The notes under the pieces are model-generated. The model did not search any database and was not told where the DNA came from. It saw nothing but the letters and a program-made list of their open reading frames with translations. This document shows positions 28,459 through 40,037 of a DNA stretch of 64,000 bases, piece after piece. Positions within the stretch are counted from its first letter, which is position 1, and each line of letters starts with the position of its first letter. A program made the translations under genes and the position numbers. This DNA is from Pseudoalteromonas ulvae UL12 (GTDB lineage: Bacteria > Pseudomonadota > Gammaproteobacteria > Enterobacterales > Alteromonadaceae). Location of the stretch: positions 682,001-746,000 of the forward strand of contig NZ_AQHJ01000035.1 of NCBI RefSeq assembly GCF_014925405.1, in the 5' to 3' direction.

Positions 28459-29931
28459 TTATTCTAGTGTTAAACCCGGCGCAAGGTTAGTCGGTAAACT
28501 GACAGAGGGCGCTTCGACCGATGAAACCGGATAAGCACAATAGTCTGCAGCATAAAAAGCACTCGCTCGGTGGTTGCCACTGGCTCCAATGCCACCAAAT
28601 GGGGCCGCACTAGATGCACCTGTAATTGGGCGATTCCAATTAACAATTCCGGCACGAATACGTTTAAAAAAGTGGTTATAATCAGATTCTGAATCGGCTA
28701 ATAAGCCTGCAGATAAACCAAATGATGTATTGTTCGCTTCGTCGATTGCACGATCAAAATCACTATAACGGTAAACTTTTAATAAAGGCCCGAAGTGCTC
28801 TTCATCAGGAAGTTCAGAAATAGCCGTGACATCAATGATCCCAGGTGAAACAAAGCCTGTTCCAGCTTGCAGATGACGCATTTCGATGATCGACTTTCCA
28901 CCTAGCGATTGTATTTCTTTTTGAGCTGTAAGCATGCCAAGCGCTGCTTGCTCAGATATCATTGATCCCATAAAAGGCTGAGGCTCAGCAAATGAATCAC
29001 CAATCATTATGTCGTTTGTAGCGCTGATCAATTTGTCTAAAATCGCATCGCCATTGGCATCATTAGCAATAAAAATACGGCGTGAACAAGTACAGCGTTG
29101 TCCAGAGGTAACAAAAGCCGATTGAATAATGTCATGGACTGCAGCAGACACATCCGCAACATCTTTCACGATAAGTGGGTTATTGCCTCCCATTTCTAAA
29201 GCGAGGATTTTGCCAGGGTGACCAGCAAATTGACGATGAAGCAAGTGACCAGTATTTGAACTACCAGTAAAGAATAACCCGTCAATTTCAGAGTTTCCAG
29301 CAAGTGCTTTGCCGGTTTCTAGTTCACCTTGTACTAGGTTGAGTACCCCAGCAGGCAGTCCTGCTTTTTGCCAAAGTTGCACAGTAAACTCAGCAACCAT
29401 AGGGGTCATTTCTGATGGTTTAAAAACCACCGTGTTACCCGCTAATAGCGCAGGCACAATATGACCGTTAGGAAGGTGACCAGGGAAATTATAAGGACCA
29501 AAAACAGCAACGACGCCATGTGGTTTATGGCGAATAAATGCTTTTGCACCAGGCATCGGATTTTCGACCACACCGGTACGTTCTTGATTTGCTTTAATGG
29601 AAATGGCCACTTTACCAATCATTGCAGCCACTTCGGTGCGTGTTTCCCAAAGGGGCTTGCCTGTTTCTTTGGCAATAATAATCGCTAATGACTGAGTGTT
29701 GGCCTTTAATTGCTCAGCAAATGCTTCTAACACAGCAATGCGTTGTTCGAATGAGCGATCAGCCCATTCATAAAAAGCAGCGCGCGCTGCCAAAATTGCT
29801 TGATTAACTTGCTCTGCGTTAGCGCCTGCACCTTGCCAAAGGACTTCGCCATTAGCAGGATTGAGTGATTGAAACTGTGGCCCTAAGCCTTCAATCCATT
29901 GGTTGTTGATAAACTGAACAGGAAAACTCAT
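28459..29931 (-). CDS. astD: N-succinylglutamate 5-semialdehyde dehydrogenase
   Basis: The 490-residue aldehyde dehydrogenase matches AstD in length and sequence: [34 protein letters not shown], the LEMGGNNPL general-base segment, and the [11 protein letters not shown] segment with the catalytic cysteine. It oxidises succinylglutamate semialdehyde to succinylglutamate with NAD in the arginine succinyltransferase pathway. The gene is 9 bases downstream of astA. The order astC-astA-astD matches the known operon, but astB and astE are not in this window. Confidence 0.92.
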   Translation of the reverse strand: MSFPVQFINNQWIEGLGPQFQSLNPANGEVLWQGAGANAEQVNQAILAARAAFYEWADRSFEQRIAVLEAFAEQLKANTQSLAIIIAKETGKPLWETRTEVAAMIGKVAISIKANQERTGVVENPMPGAKAFIRHKPHGVVAVFGPYNFPGHLPNGHIVPALLAGNTVVFKPSEMTPMVAEFTVQLWQKAGLPAGVLNLVQGELETGKALAGNSEIDGLFFTGSSNTGHLLHRQFAGHPGKILALEMGGNNPLIVKDVADVSAAVHDIIQSAFVTSGQRCTCSRRIFIANDANGDAILDKLISATNDIMIGDSFAEPQPFMGSMISEQAALGMLTAQKEIQSLGGKSIIEMRHLQAGTGFVSPGIIDVTAISELPDEEHFGPLLKVYRYSDFDRAIDEANNTSFGLSAGLLADSESDYNHFFKRIRAGIVNWNRPITGASSAAPFGGIGASGNHRASAFYAADYCAYPVSSVEAPSVSLPTNLAPGLTLE

Positions 29932-29940
29932 AACTGGATC

Positions 29941-30963
29941 CTAGTTAAATTTGCAAAAGCGAACGAGATCGCCTGATGAAAGATTCAATGCATCAGCAAT
30001 CGCTTGTGATACAAAAAGCGTCTGTGCGCTGGCATCGTACTGCACATTATTGCTGACTGTGGCTCGAAATTGCGCTATCTCATGATTACACACCGCAAAG
30101 GCATGTTCAGTTTCGACTTCTGCAATTTCAATGGGAGCGACGAGAGAATCTCTGACTGTTTTGATATTATTGATCTTCGCTTCGACAGTCGGGCCGGCAT
30201 CAAACAGGTCGACATAGCCGCGGTGCTCAAAGCCTTCTTTTTCCAGCAATCTTAACGCTGGCTTTGTTTTGGTGTGAACTTGGCCAATAACCGCTTGAGC
30301 TTCTTGACTGAGCAAATTAGCGTAAATTGGAAATTTCGGCATCAACTCAGAAATAAACACTTTATTTCCTACTCCAATTAAATGATCTGCGGTTGGAAAA
30401 TCGATACTGAAAAAATGCTCTTGTAACCATTGCCAAAAAGGGGAATGACCGTGTTTATCGGAAACGCCCCGCATCTCAGCAATGACAGTATCTGAAAAAC
30501 GCTCAGGATGTTCAGCCATAAACAAAAAGCGGATACGAGACAGCAAGCGCCCAGCGTGCCCTTTACGGTGATCTTCGTGAAGAAAGAGCGTACAAATTTC
30601 GCTTGCACCTGTGTAATCATTACACATTGTCAGTGTTTCCACTGTATTGTAAACATTCAACGTTGGCGAATGATGAACTGTTTTACCACGGTGATAATGA
30701 TAAAGCGGGACAGATAAACCAACCGAGGCTTCGATGGCGGTGGTTCCGATGATTTTTTTAGTTTGGCAATCTTCTAGTACAAAAAGATAACCTTGATCAC
30801 CTGGCTGTGTCACGGCTTGTTTGAAGCTCTGCTCTGAGCGAGTGATTTTATTTAACAGGATTTCGTCGTTCACAGGCAGCGAGGTAAATCCATGGCCTGA
30901 ATCGATGGCGATTTGCTTTAAAGCTGCAAAATCAGACTGTTGTATAGGGCGAATTACTTGCAT
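29941..30963 (-). CDS. astA: Arginine N-succinyltransferase
   Basis: The 340-residue protein matches AstA: MQVIRPIQQSDFAALKQIAIDSGHGFTSLP at the start, SVGLSVPLYHYHRGKTVHHS, the STLFLHEDHRKGHAGRLLSR-like acyl-CoA site (CTLFLHEDHRKG), and RGVSDKHGHSPFWQWLQEHFFSIDF. It transfers succinyl from succinyl-CoA to arginine, the first step of the AST pathway. A terminator-like hairpin precedes it, between the astC stop and its start. Confidence 0.93.
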   Translation of the reverse strand: MQVIRPIQQSDFAALKQIAIDSGHGFTSLPVNDEILLNKITRSEQSFKQAVTQPGDQGYLFVLEDCQTKKIIGTTAIEASVGLSVPLYHYHRGKTVHHSPTLNVYNTVETLTMCNDYTGASEICTLFLHEDHRKGHAGRLLSRIRFLFMAEHPERFSDTVIAEMRGVSDKHGHSPFWQWLQEHFFSIDFPTADHLIGVGNKVFISELMPKFPIYANLLSQEAQAVIGQVHTKTKPALRLLEKEGFEHRGYVDLFDAGPTVEAKINNIKTVRDSLVAPIEIAEVETEHAFAVCNHEIAQFRATVSNNVQYDASAQTLFVSQAIADALNLSSGDLVRFCKFN

Positions 30964-30977
30964 TATTTGACTCTTAT

Positions 30978-31003
30978 AAAAATGGGTGGCGTGACGCCAC
31001 CCA
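30978..31003 (-). terminator. Terminator-like hairpin inside the ast operon
   Basis: Read on the minus strand, TGGGTGGCG and CGCCACCCA form a 9-bp GC-rich stem with a 3-base loop followed directly by TTTTT. It lies in the 45-base gap between astC and astA. It should stop a share of transcripts after astC and so lower astA and astD expression, or it may stabilise the 3' end of an astC message. Confidence 0.7.
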
Positions 31004-31008
31004 CACGA

Positions 31009-32259
<1,251 letters not shown>

Positions 32260-32406
32260 TTAGTGTTCACACATAGTTGCAGGACAAACCTCAAGCACAT
32301 CATTTTTGTTATTTATTCATTATCATCCCTAGTAATGTCAAAGTGCAGTGTTAAATTGTGAGTTTTGCTAGTATTATTTATCAAAATAACCATCTTAGGT
32401 TTCATT

Positions 32407-32835
32407 ATGATAAGTGAACAAGATCAAACTCTCCTTTCTTTATTACGAACGAATGCGCGGATGAGCATTTCTGACTTAGCGCGAGCGCTTGGGGTGTCTC
32501 GTTCAACTGTACAAAATCGCATCAGCCGACTGGAGCAAACAGGTGTGATAAATGGCTATGTTTTAGAATACGGGAACCAATACCTCAGCGAGCAAGTGGC
32601 TGCTCATGTCTCCATTAAGGTCAAACAAAAATTAACCACCAAAACAAATTTAGAACTCAAACAATTGAGCCAAATAACGGCGCTTTATGCCATTAGTGGC
32701 GAACACGATTTAATTGCCATTGTGCAAGCTCAATCTCTTGAACAATTAAGCAAAATCTTAGACGACATTGGAAACTTGGATGGGGTAGAGCGAACGAACT
32801 CATCAGTGATTTTAGAAACAAAATTTAAGCGTTAA
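32407..32835 (+). CDS. Lrp/AsnC-family transcriptional regulator
   Basis: The ATG at 32407 has AGG 7 bases upstream and gives a 142-residue protein. The N-terminal helix-turn-helix is clear (ISDLARALGVSRSTVQNRISRLEQTGVINGY), followed by an effector-binding RAM domain (AHVSIKVKQ..., ALYAISGEHDLIAIVQA, LDGVERTNSSVIL). Lrp/AsnC proteins respond to amino acids and often regulate a divergent neighbour. Here the neighbour is astC, so control of arginine catabolism is likely. The shared 192-base gap should hold both promoters. Confidence 0.9.
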   Translation: MISEQDQTLLSLLRTNARMSISDLARALGVSRSTVQNRISRLEQTGVINGYVLEYGNQYLSEQVAAHVSIKVKQKLTTKTNLELKQLSQITALYAISGEHDLIAIVQAQSLEQLSKILDDIGNLDGVERTNSSVILETKFKR

Positions 32836-33346
32836 TTTTTCAAATATGATTGTTATGTTTTTTTCATTGTTGCGTTACTGAAAAAAACACATGTAACGGA
32901 TCACTTAGATAGAGATGACTGATTTAATGTCTATTTTTTAAGTTATTTTTTGTCAGAGGACTCATTTCAGAACAAACCAGTAACAAGTGTAAAAACATTA
33001 TTGCAGGCATTACATTAAATAATTAAATGTTTTGATAAATATTATTTATTAGATGAATTTAGCATAGACGATCAGATTTACATTGTACCTATATAGGGCT
33101 ACATTCTTGGTTCAAAAATTGCTCACTGCTTATTGAGCTATTGATTTAACGGTTTTTTTAACACTTTACGCACTAACATGGTGCGTGCACACATTTTCAT
33201 GCACTGTCATGATCCGTAAATAATGTTGTGGTTAGATAACGTTAATCATCTCGCGGTTATTTTGCTTACATCAGCCTGGCGTGTTGTAGTATCAGAATGG
33301 TTTTTGTAGCAAGGAATTAAGCTGTTTGTCTATTAGGAGCCTGACA
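32836..33346. other. Long intergenic region upstream of the glycogen operon
   Basis: About 510 AT-rich bases without a convincing ORF or RNA gene. Several AT-rich partial palindromes occur near 33,010-33,050. A loose promoter-like pair (TTGCTT, then TAGTAT) lies near 33,264-33,294, about 50 bases before the first gene. The length suggests a regulated promoter or long leader for the glycogen operon, but I cannot name an operator. Confidence 0.35.
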
Positions 33347-33640
33347 ATGTTAACTAAGCGTTTTTTCAAAACAAAAGCAGAAGTCACCTTTGAATTAAGT
33401 GCCTCAGATGCAAAACAAGTCGCCTTGGTGGCTGAGTTTAATGATTGGCAGCCTCTGCCAATGAAATTTGTCAAAAAAGAAAAAGTCTACCGTACCAAAG
33501 TACGCTTACCCCTTGAGCAACAATTTCATTTTCGATACCTGATCAACGAAGAAACATGGGAAAATGATCATCAAGCAGACGCATATTTGCCCAACTCATT
33601 TGGTAGCGAAAACAGCGTTGTGTCGACTGTGCAATGCTAA
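33347..33640 (+). CDS. Free-standing CBM48 glycogen-binding domain protein
   Basis: I start at the ATG at 33347 (MLTKRFFKTKAEV), preceded by AGGAG at 7 bases, for 97 residues. The protein is one CBM48/isoamylase N-terminal-like fold: VTFELSASDAKQVALVAEFNDWQPLPMKF..., then FHFRYLINEETWENDHQADAYLPNSFGSENSVV. The EFNDW motif with its tryptophan is typical of AMPK-beta-like glycogen binding. No catalytic domain is attached. It is the first gene of the glycogen operon, 20 bases before malQ, so it may target or tune the enzymes on the glycogen particle; that role is inferred. Confidence 0.82.
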   Translation: MLTKRFFKTKAEVTFELSASDAKQVALVAEFNDWQPLPMKFVKKEKVYRTKVRLPLEQQFHFRYLINEETWENDHQADAYLPNSFGSENSVVSTVQC

Positions 33641-33660
33641 TTTGCAGGTAGAGATAATCT

Positions 33661-35700
33661 ATGGATGTGATTGAGCAATCTTTATACCTGCACGGTATTG
33701 GTCTTAAATACAATGGCTACAGTGGTGAAGAAATAACATTTGAGCAACCGCTCAGAGAAGCGGTACTTGGCACAATGTTAACGGATAATACTCCACCACT
33801 GGCTGATTTAAATCATCAATTGGATGTGGCTCCTTGGTTTGAGCTGATCGATAAAACAGTTTTTTGTCAGCAACACACAGGGTTAGTGACGGTTAAGTTG
33901 TCTCCTCAATCCTTAGGGCAACCTCTTTATTGGCAGGTATTTGATAACGATCAAGGTGTGATGGCCTCTGGCGAGGCACTCTGTACAGAAACATCTGTGT
34001 GTGGTGATTATGTTTATCAAGAGCGCCGCTATACTGCTCATGAGATTTGTTTGGGCAAATTACCGTTTGGGTATTTCCAATTACAGGTTCAATGTTTGAA
34101 TCAAGAGGCGACTGCTCAATTAATTGTTTATCCTGAGACGGCCTTTAATCAAGAAGAGGCGAAATACTGGGGGCTGTCATTACAGCTTTATAGTGTGCGC
34201 AGTGAGCAAAATCTCGGAATTGGAGATTTTCATGATTTAACGCACATTATCAAACAGGTTGCAGCTATGGGCGCTGGGTACATTTTACTCAACCCTTTAC
34301 ATGCGTTGTTTGATAATGATGTCGACAGGGCCAGTCCTTACAGTCCTAATGATAGATTGTGTTTAAACCCGCTTTATATTGATGTGCTCAGCTGTGAAGA
34401 TTTCACCCATAATGAACAAGCGCAAGCGTTGTACACAAGTGAAGACTTTCAACAGGCTTTACAGCAAGAAAAAGCCGCGACTTATATTAACTATCACGCT
34501 GTTGCGAGCGCTAAAACAACGTTGTTTAAATTGATGTATGCTCAGTTTTTGCAGCAGGCTTGTGCAATTCGCCAACAAGCATTTATGCAATTTTGTCAAA
34601 CCCATCAAACAGCTTTACAGCGTTATGCGAACTGGCAAAAGCAAAATATCTCCGATCCTGCGTATCAAGATGATGATTTTTCATTTTACTTGCAATGGCT
34701 GGCCTCTTCGCAGCTTGAACAGGCTCAGCAATTATGCAAAGACCTAGGAATGAGCATAGGTTTGATCCGTGATTTAGCCGTCGGATGCGCAGCAGATGGC
34801 AATGAGGCACTCAGTCAATCGTCACTGTTTAATCAAGCGGTGAGTATTGGCGCGCCCCCTGATCCTTGGGCTGAACAAGGACAAAATTGGGGGTTACCTC
34901 CTATGGATCCTAAGCAGCTTAAAGGGAGTCAATATCAGCACTTCATCGCGTTAATACGGGCCAATATGCGCCATTGTGGTGCACTCAGAATTGACCATGT
35001 AATGAGTTTATTGCGTTTGTGGTGGTGTATTTTAGACGGAGAACACCAAGGCAAAGGCTGTTATGTCTATTACCCATTCGAGCAATTACTGGCCATTTTA
35101 AAATTGGAAAGTCAATTAAACAGCTGCGCAGTGATAGGAGAGGATTTAGGCATAGTCCCACCCGAAATTTCTCACGCGCTGCGTAATGGTCAAGTTTATT
35201 CGAACATCTTGTTTTATTTTGAAAAAGACCACCAAGGGCAGTTTTCTCGTCGGCAAGATTTAAAACCTCATGCACTATTAATGATTGCCAATCATGATGT
35301 CCCAACATTTCGGGCATGGTGGCACTATGATGACTTGGCACTGCGGGCACGTTTAGGATTATTTGATTCAGCCACCTCACAACAGCAGGCGGAGCAAGCA
35401 CGAGATGAAGAACGCCAGCGGCTAATCGCATGGCTAAGGGCCGAAGATCCGCAAATCACTGTATCTCTAGAGGATGATCACCAAACCATTTACAGCAAGC
35501 TGGTGAGGTTATTGGCCCAATCGCCTGTGCAGCTTTTTACAATTCAATTGGATGATCTCGATAACTGCGATTTACCAGTCAATATTCCTGGTACTGATAA
35601 AGAATACCCAAATTGGCGCAGACGTTTACAGCTCGACATTCATCAACTTTTAAATAACAACCAACTTTTAGCGTCATTGCCAAAGTTAAGGGATTTATAA
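33661..35700 (+). CDS. malQ: 4-alpha-glucanotransferase (amylomaltase)
   Basis: The 679-residue GH77 enzyme shows LQLYSVRSEQNLGIGDFHDL, YILLNPLHALFDNDVDRASPYSPNDRLCLNPLYID, the nucleophile region LRIDHVMSLLRLWW, the acid/base region IGEDLGIVPPEI, and NHDVPTFRAWW. It moves glucan segments between maltodextrins, producing glucose and longer chains for phosphorylase. The N-terminal ~150 residues are a beta-sandwich extension found in the long gammaproteobacterial MalQ type. The glgB start codon follows its stop immediately. Confidence 0.93.
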   Translation: MDVIEQSLYLHGIGLKYNGYSGEEITFEQPLREAVLGTMLTDNTPPLADLNHQLDVAPWFELIDKTVFCQQHTGLVTVKLSPQSLGQPLYWQVFDNDQGVMASGEALCTETSVCGDYVYQERRYTAHEICLGKLPFGYFQLQVQCLNQEATAQLIVYPETAFNQEEAKYWGLSLQLYSVRSEQNLGIGDFHDLTHIIKQVAAMGAGYILLNPLHALFDNDVDRASPYSPNDRLCLNPLYIDVLSCEDFTHNEQAQALYTSEDFQQALQQEKAATYINYHAVASAKTTLFKLMYAQFLQQACAIRQQAFMQFCQTHQTALQRYANWQKQNISDPAYQDDDFSFYLQWLASSQLEQAQQLCKDLGMSIGLIRDLAVGCAADGNEALSQSSLFNQAVSIGAPPDPWAEQGQNWGLPPMDPKQLKGSQYQHFIALIRANMRHCGALRIDHVMSLLRLWWCILDGEHQGKGCYVYYPFEQLLAILKLESQLNSCAVIGEDLGIVPPEISHALRNGQVYSNILFYFEKDHQGQFSRRQDLKPHALLMIANHDVPTFRAWWHYDDLALRARLGLFDSATSQQQAEQARDEERQRLIAWLRAEDPQITVSLEDDHQTIYSKLVRLLAQSPVQLFTIQLDDLDNCDLPVNIPGTDKEYPNWRRRLQLDIHQLLNNNQLLASLPKLRDL

Positions 35701-37938
35701 ATGAAAGAAGCAACTATCGCTAAGACACCAGTCAAGCACGCACAATTTGCCCAACAAATTGAGGCATTATCACATGGGCTGTTTCATGATCCGTTTTCAT
35801 TTTTAGGCCCACATCAAGTATCCGCGGATGCGTATCAGCTGCGTGTCTACCTTCCTGGTGCAATCACAGTCCACTATGTGGCTAAAAGTGGTAGTTATCA
35901 ATATACCCAAATAGCGGGCAGTGCGTTATTTATCTTAGATTTAGCTGTGAACGATTTTCAGTCTGATTATCAGCTGAAAATTGAGTATCCGCTTGCGACT
36001 ATCACACAAGCTGATGAGTATAGTTTCAGTAGCACATTAGATTTACAGGCCATGTATTTATTTAACGAGGGCTCACTGGAGCAGGCGTATTTGCATCTAG
36101 GTGCGCACTGGCATACTTGTAATGCAAAGACTGAAGGGGTGCGTTTTACGGTTTGGGCACCGAATGCACAAAGTGTCAGTGTGATTGGTGAATTTAACGA
36201 TTGGCAAGTTTGCCGTCACTTTATGCGTAAACACCCCGCATCGGGTGTATGGGAAATTTTCATTTCGCAGCTACAAGCGGGTCAAGCCTATAAGTTTAGT
36301 GTGGTAACAGCGCAAGGGGATCGTTTAGAAAAAGCCGATCCGTTTGCCTTTGCCATGGAAGTTCCTCCGCAAACGGCCTCAATTATTCCTCATAAAGGCA
36401 TGTTCAGAGCAGCCAAAACGGATAAACAACGATTACAAGAGCAAGCGCGAAAGCAGCTGCGCAACGCCATTGATGCACCTATCAGTATTTATGAAGTGCA
36501 TGCAGGTTCGTGGATGCGTGTACCTGAAGAGAATAATCGCTATTTAAGCTATCAAGAATTAGCGCACAAGCTGATCCCTTATGTGAAATCACTCGGGTTT
36601 ACGCACATCCAACTTATGCCAATTAGCGAGTTTCCATTTGATGGTTCATGGGGCTATCAACCTGTAGGCTTGTTTGCACCAACCAGCCGTTTTGGCACAT
36701 TGGCTGATTTTGCGCACTTTGTCGATGCGTGCCATAAAGAACACATCGGTTTATTAATTGATTGGGTGCCCGGGCATTTTCCAAGTGATGCCCATGGTTT
36801 GGCTAAGTTTGATGGCTCACATTTATTTGAACATGCGGATAAACGCCAAGGTTACCACCCTGATTGGCATACCCATATTTACAACTATGATCGTGCCGAA
36901 GTGCAAAGCTTTTTATTATCGAACGCCATGTATTGGTTTGATAATTTTTCTATCGATGGGTTACGTGTCGATGCTGTTGCTTCCATGCTGTACCTTGATT
37001 ACAGCCGCCAAGAGGGTGAATGGATCCCAAATCACCATGGAGGTCGTGAAAATTTAGGTGCCATTGAGGTGCTAAAACAAGTCAATCAGCGCAGTTATCA
37101 GCGTCATCCCGGCATCATGATGGTCGCAGAAGAATCAACAGCGTGGCCTGGAGTCACCCAGTTTACAGAGCATGGTGGATTGGGTTTTGGTTATAAATGG
37201 AACATGGGCTGGATGAATGATTCACTTCATTATATGCAACGGGATCCGCTCTATCGAAAGCATCATCATAATGAAATGACTTTTTCGTTGGTGTATGCAT
37301 TTAGCGAAAATTATGTCTTACCGCTAAGCCATGATGAAGTGGTGCATGGTAAAGGGTCATTAATCAATAAAATGCCAGGAGACGATTGGCAAAAATTTGC
37401 CAATTTACGCGCTTTTTATGCCTATATGTGGAGCCATCCGGGTAAAAAATTGTTATTTATGGGCGGTGAATTTGCACAATATAACGAGTGGGATCATGAT
37501 TCCTCGTTAGATTGGCACTTACTCGATTTTGCCCCGCATAAAGGGATGCAACAATTAATTGCGCGTTTAAACCGAATTTATCGTGCTACACCTGCGTTAT
37601 ACGAAAAAGACAATCACCCCAGTGGATTTGCTTGGTTAGATGGACACAATAGCGAGCAGAGTATTTTTAGTTTTATCCGTTATGGGAAACTGAGCCAATC
37701 GCCGGTCATTGTGGTAAGTAACATGACACCTGCGAGCTACAAGACATATCGGATTGGTGTGCCAGAAGCGGGGCAGTACGCGGTGTTACTTGATACCGAT
37801 AATGTCGAGTTTGGTGGTTCAGGTTTTGCTAAAAGTACCGTTTACTCGACAACAAATAAGGCATGGCAAGGTCATCAGTGCAGTATTGAAATAGATCTAC
37901 CTCCTTTGGCGAGCGTTTACTTAATTAAGGAAGCGTGA
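35701..37938 (+). CDS. glgB: 1,4-alpha-glucan branching enzyme
   Basis: The 745-residue GH13 enzyme has an N-terminal domain, a CBM48 (VRFTVWAPNAQSVSVIGEFNDW) and the catalytic barrel. Key sites are DGLRVDAVASMLYLDYSR (nucleophile Asp), MMVAEESTAWPGVT (acid Glu) and LPLSHDEVVHGKGSL (transition-state Asp). It introduces alpha-1,6 branches into glycogen. Length is close to E. coli GlgB. It starts directly after the malQ stop and shares one base with the glgX start, so the three are probably translated together. Confidence 0.96.
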   Translation: MKEATIAKTPVKHAQFAQQIEALSHGLFHDPFSFLGPHQVSADAYQLRVYLPGAITVHYVAKSGSYQYTQIAGSALFILDLAVNDFQSDYQLKIEYPLATITQADEYSFSSTLDLQAMYLFNEGSLEQAYLHLGAHWHTCNAKTEGVRFTVWAPNAQSVSVIGEFNDWQVCRHFMRKHPASGVWEIFISQLQAGQAYKFSVVTAQGDRLEKADPFAFAMEVPPQTASIIPHKGMFRAAKTDKQRLQEQARKQLRNAIDAPISIYEVHAGSWMRVPEENNRYLSYQELAHKLIPYVKSLGFTHIQLMPISEFPFDGSWGYQPVGLFAPTSRFGTLADFAHFVDACHKEHIGLLIDWVPGHFPSDAHGLAKFDGSHLFEHADKRQGYHPDWHTHIYNYDRAEVQSFLLSNAMYWFDNFSIDGLRVDAVASMLYLDYSRQEGEWIPNHHGGRENLGAIEVLKQVNQRSYQRHPGIMMVAEESTAWPGVTQFTEHGGLGFGYKWNMGWMNDSLHYMQRDPLYRKHHHNEMTFSLVYAFSENYVLPLSHDEVVHGKGSLINKMPGDDWQKFANLRAFYAYMWSHPGKKLLFMGGEFAQYNEWDHDSSLDWHLLDFAPHKGMQQLIARLNRIYRATPALYEKDNHPSGFAWLDGHNSEQSIFSFIRYGKLSQSPVIVVSNMTPASYKTYRIGVPEAGQYAVLLDTDNVEFGGSGFAKSTVYSTTNKAWQGHQCSIEIDLPPLASVYLIKEA

Positions 37939-40037
37939 TGAGTAATGTGTTTGAATTTACTGCGGGTAAGCCTTACCCCTTAGGCTCGACACTTAGTCCA
38001 CAAGGGGTTAATTTCGCTGTTTTTTCAGCCCATGCAACACGGGTCGAATTGTGTTTATTTGACGCAAGCGGTCACAGTGAAATCGCGCGCTTGCCTTTAA
38101 TCAAAGGTGAGCAGCATATTTGGCACGGTTTAGTGTTGGGTGCAAAAGCTGGGTTACTGTATGGTTACCGTGTCCATGGCCCGTATATGCCCGAGCTTGG
38201 TCATCGATTTAATCCGCAAAAATTATTAATTGATCCCTATGCACGCTCCTTACAAGGTGAGTTTAATTGGTCAAATCTGCATTGTGTTGAGTTACCTGAG
38301 TCGTTAGTCGACAGCTCATCCGTGCGTGAGCTCGACAGTGCATCCGATACGCCTAAATCTAAAGTTATCGGACTGACACCTTACGATGGCATTAAGCCCG
38401 CGATTTCGTGGCAAGAGACCGTGATTTATGAATGTCATGTTCGTGGTGCCACGCTCCAACATCCTTTAATTAGCTCGGTTAATCGTGGCAAGTTTTTAGG
38501 TCTCGCTGAACCTGTGTTTATTGAACACCTCAAGTCATTGGGGGTGACAACCATTGAGTTATTGCCCTGCCATGAATTTATTAGTGAGCGTTTTTTAGTT
38601 GATAAAGGGCTCAGCAATTATTGGGGTTACAACACGCTTAACTTTTTTACTCCGCACCGTGAATACTTGGTTGATAATGATGTGAGTGAATTCCAATCAA
38701 TGGTTAAAATACTGCATCAACATGACATCGAAGTCATTATTGATGTGGTGTATAACCACACCGCTGAAGGGAATAGCTTTGGGCCCACATTATGTTACCG
38801 AGGGCTCGATAACAGTAATTACTACCGCCTTGATACCCAAAACCCTCGAAATTACATCAATGATACCGGTTGTGGCAATACGATTAATATCAATCATCCC
38901 CGTGTATTGCAGTTGATCCTCGATAGTTTGCGTTATTGGGTGCAGATCATGGGCGTGGATGGGTTTCGCTTTGATCTGGCACCTATCTTAGGGCGTCAGT
39001 ATTCTGGTTTTAAAACTCGTCATGCCTTTTTCCAAGCCATCAATCAAGACCCGATTTTAAGTCAGGTCAAATTGATTGCTGAGCCGTGGGATATTGGCCC
39101 TGGAGGCTACCAACTCGGTGGATTTCCAATTGCATGGCGAGAATGGAATGATAAATACCGCGATACAATGCGCCGTTTTTGGCGTGGGGATTCGGGGTTG
39201 TTGCCCGAGTTTGCACAGCGTTTACATGGCTCTAATGATTTATTTGAACACAATGGCCGCGGGCCGAGTGCCAGTATTAACTTCATTACCGCCCATGATG
39301 GCTTTACTTTGGCCGATTTAGTCACGTACGAAAATAAACATAATCTCGATAACGGCGAAGATAACAAAGATGGCCACAGCGAAAATTATTCTGCAAATTA
39401 TGGCCAAGAAGGACCTTGCCACGATATCGATATAACAGCGATGCGATTACAGCAGCAGAAAAATTTACTGTTAACGCTTTTGTTATCACAAGGGATCCCG
39501 ATGGTATGCGCGGGATCAGAAATGGCGCACTCCCAGCACGGGAATAATAATGCTTATTGTCAAGATAACAAACTCAATTGGCTCACATTTGATAATCACC
39601 ATTATGCTCATCCATTACATGCATTTATCAAGCAATTAGTGGCAATCCGTTCGCGGTTTTTAGTGTATAAAAAACAAGATTTTTTACATCATAACGACCC
39701 TGATTTTGCGCTCACGTGGCTAAGTGCTCATGGTGAAGCAATGAAAGCCGGGGATTGGACCAACGAATCGAATCAACAATTGGGTTATTTGATTGAGCCA
39801 CGGGCATCAATCAAACAACAAGATGCATTATTGATTTTGTTTAATGCAGCCAATGACACACATTTTTTTCACTTACCAGCACGCGATTCTATCCAATCAT
39901 GGCAGCTATTGTGTACCACAACTGCTGTAAAAGAATTGCGCGCTGATTTTACCTCATCTGACACAATCGCGGTCGCAGCTAAAAGCTGTTGGGTTTTGTC
40001 TGCTGTTATACAGGAGCACGTCGATGGCACAATCTGA
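37938..40037 (+). CDS. glgX: Glycogen debranching enzyme
   Basis: I start at the ATG at 37938, which overlaps the glgB TGA by one base and has AAGGAAG just upstream, giving 699 residues. The protein has GKPYPLGSTLSPQGVNFAVFSAHATRVELCLFD (CBM48), VIIDVVYNHTAEGN, the nucleophile region GVDGFRFDLAPILGR, LIAEPWDIGPGGYQLGGFP, and FITAHDGFTLADLVTY. GlgX hydrolyses alpha-1,6 links of short phosphorylase-limit branches. Its 3' end overlaps glgP by 14 bases. Confidence 0.95.
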   Translation: MSNVFEFTAGKPYPLGSTLSPQGVNFAVFSAHATRVELCLFDASGHSEIARLPLIKGEQHIWHGLVLGAKAGLLYGYRVHGPYMPELGHRFNPQKLLIDPYARSLQGEFNWSNLHCVELPESLVDSSSVRELDSASDTPKSKVIGLTPYDGIKPAISWQETVIYECHVRGATLQHPLISSVNRGKFLGLAEPVFIEHLKSLGVTTIELLPCHEFISERFLVDKGLSNYWGYNTLNFFTPHREYLVDNDVSEFQSMVKILHQHDIEVIIDVVYNHTAEGNSFGPTLCYRGLDNSNYYRLDTQNPRNYINDTGCGNTININHPRVLQLILDSLRYWVQIMGVDGFRFDLAPILGRQYSGFKTRHAFFQAINQDPILSQVKLIAEPWDIGPGGYQLGGFPIAWREWNDKYRDTMRRFWRGDSGLLPEFAQRLHGSNDLFEHNGRGPSASINFITAHDGFTLADLVTYENKHNLDNGEDNKDGHSENYSANYGQEGPCHDIDITAMRLQQQKNLLLTLLLSQGIPMVCAGSEMAHSQHGNNNAYCQDNKLNWLTFDNHHYAHPLHAFIKQLVAIRSRFLVYKKQDFLHHNDPDFALTWLSAHGEAMKAGDWTNESNQQLGYLIEPRASIKQQDALLILFNAANDTHFFHLPARDSIQSWQLLCTTTAVKELRADFTSSDTIAVAAKSCWVLSAVIQEHVDGTI

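Noticed and set aside
34985..35431. Minus-strand reading of 148 residues opposite malQ
   Set aside because: It falls across the most conserved catalytic part of malQ and has no start signal or recognisable family.
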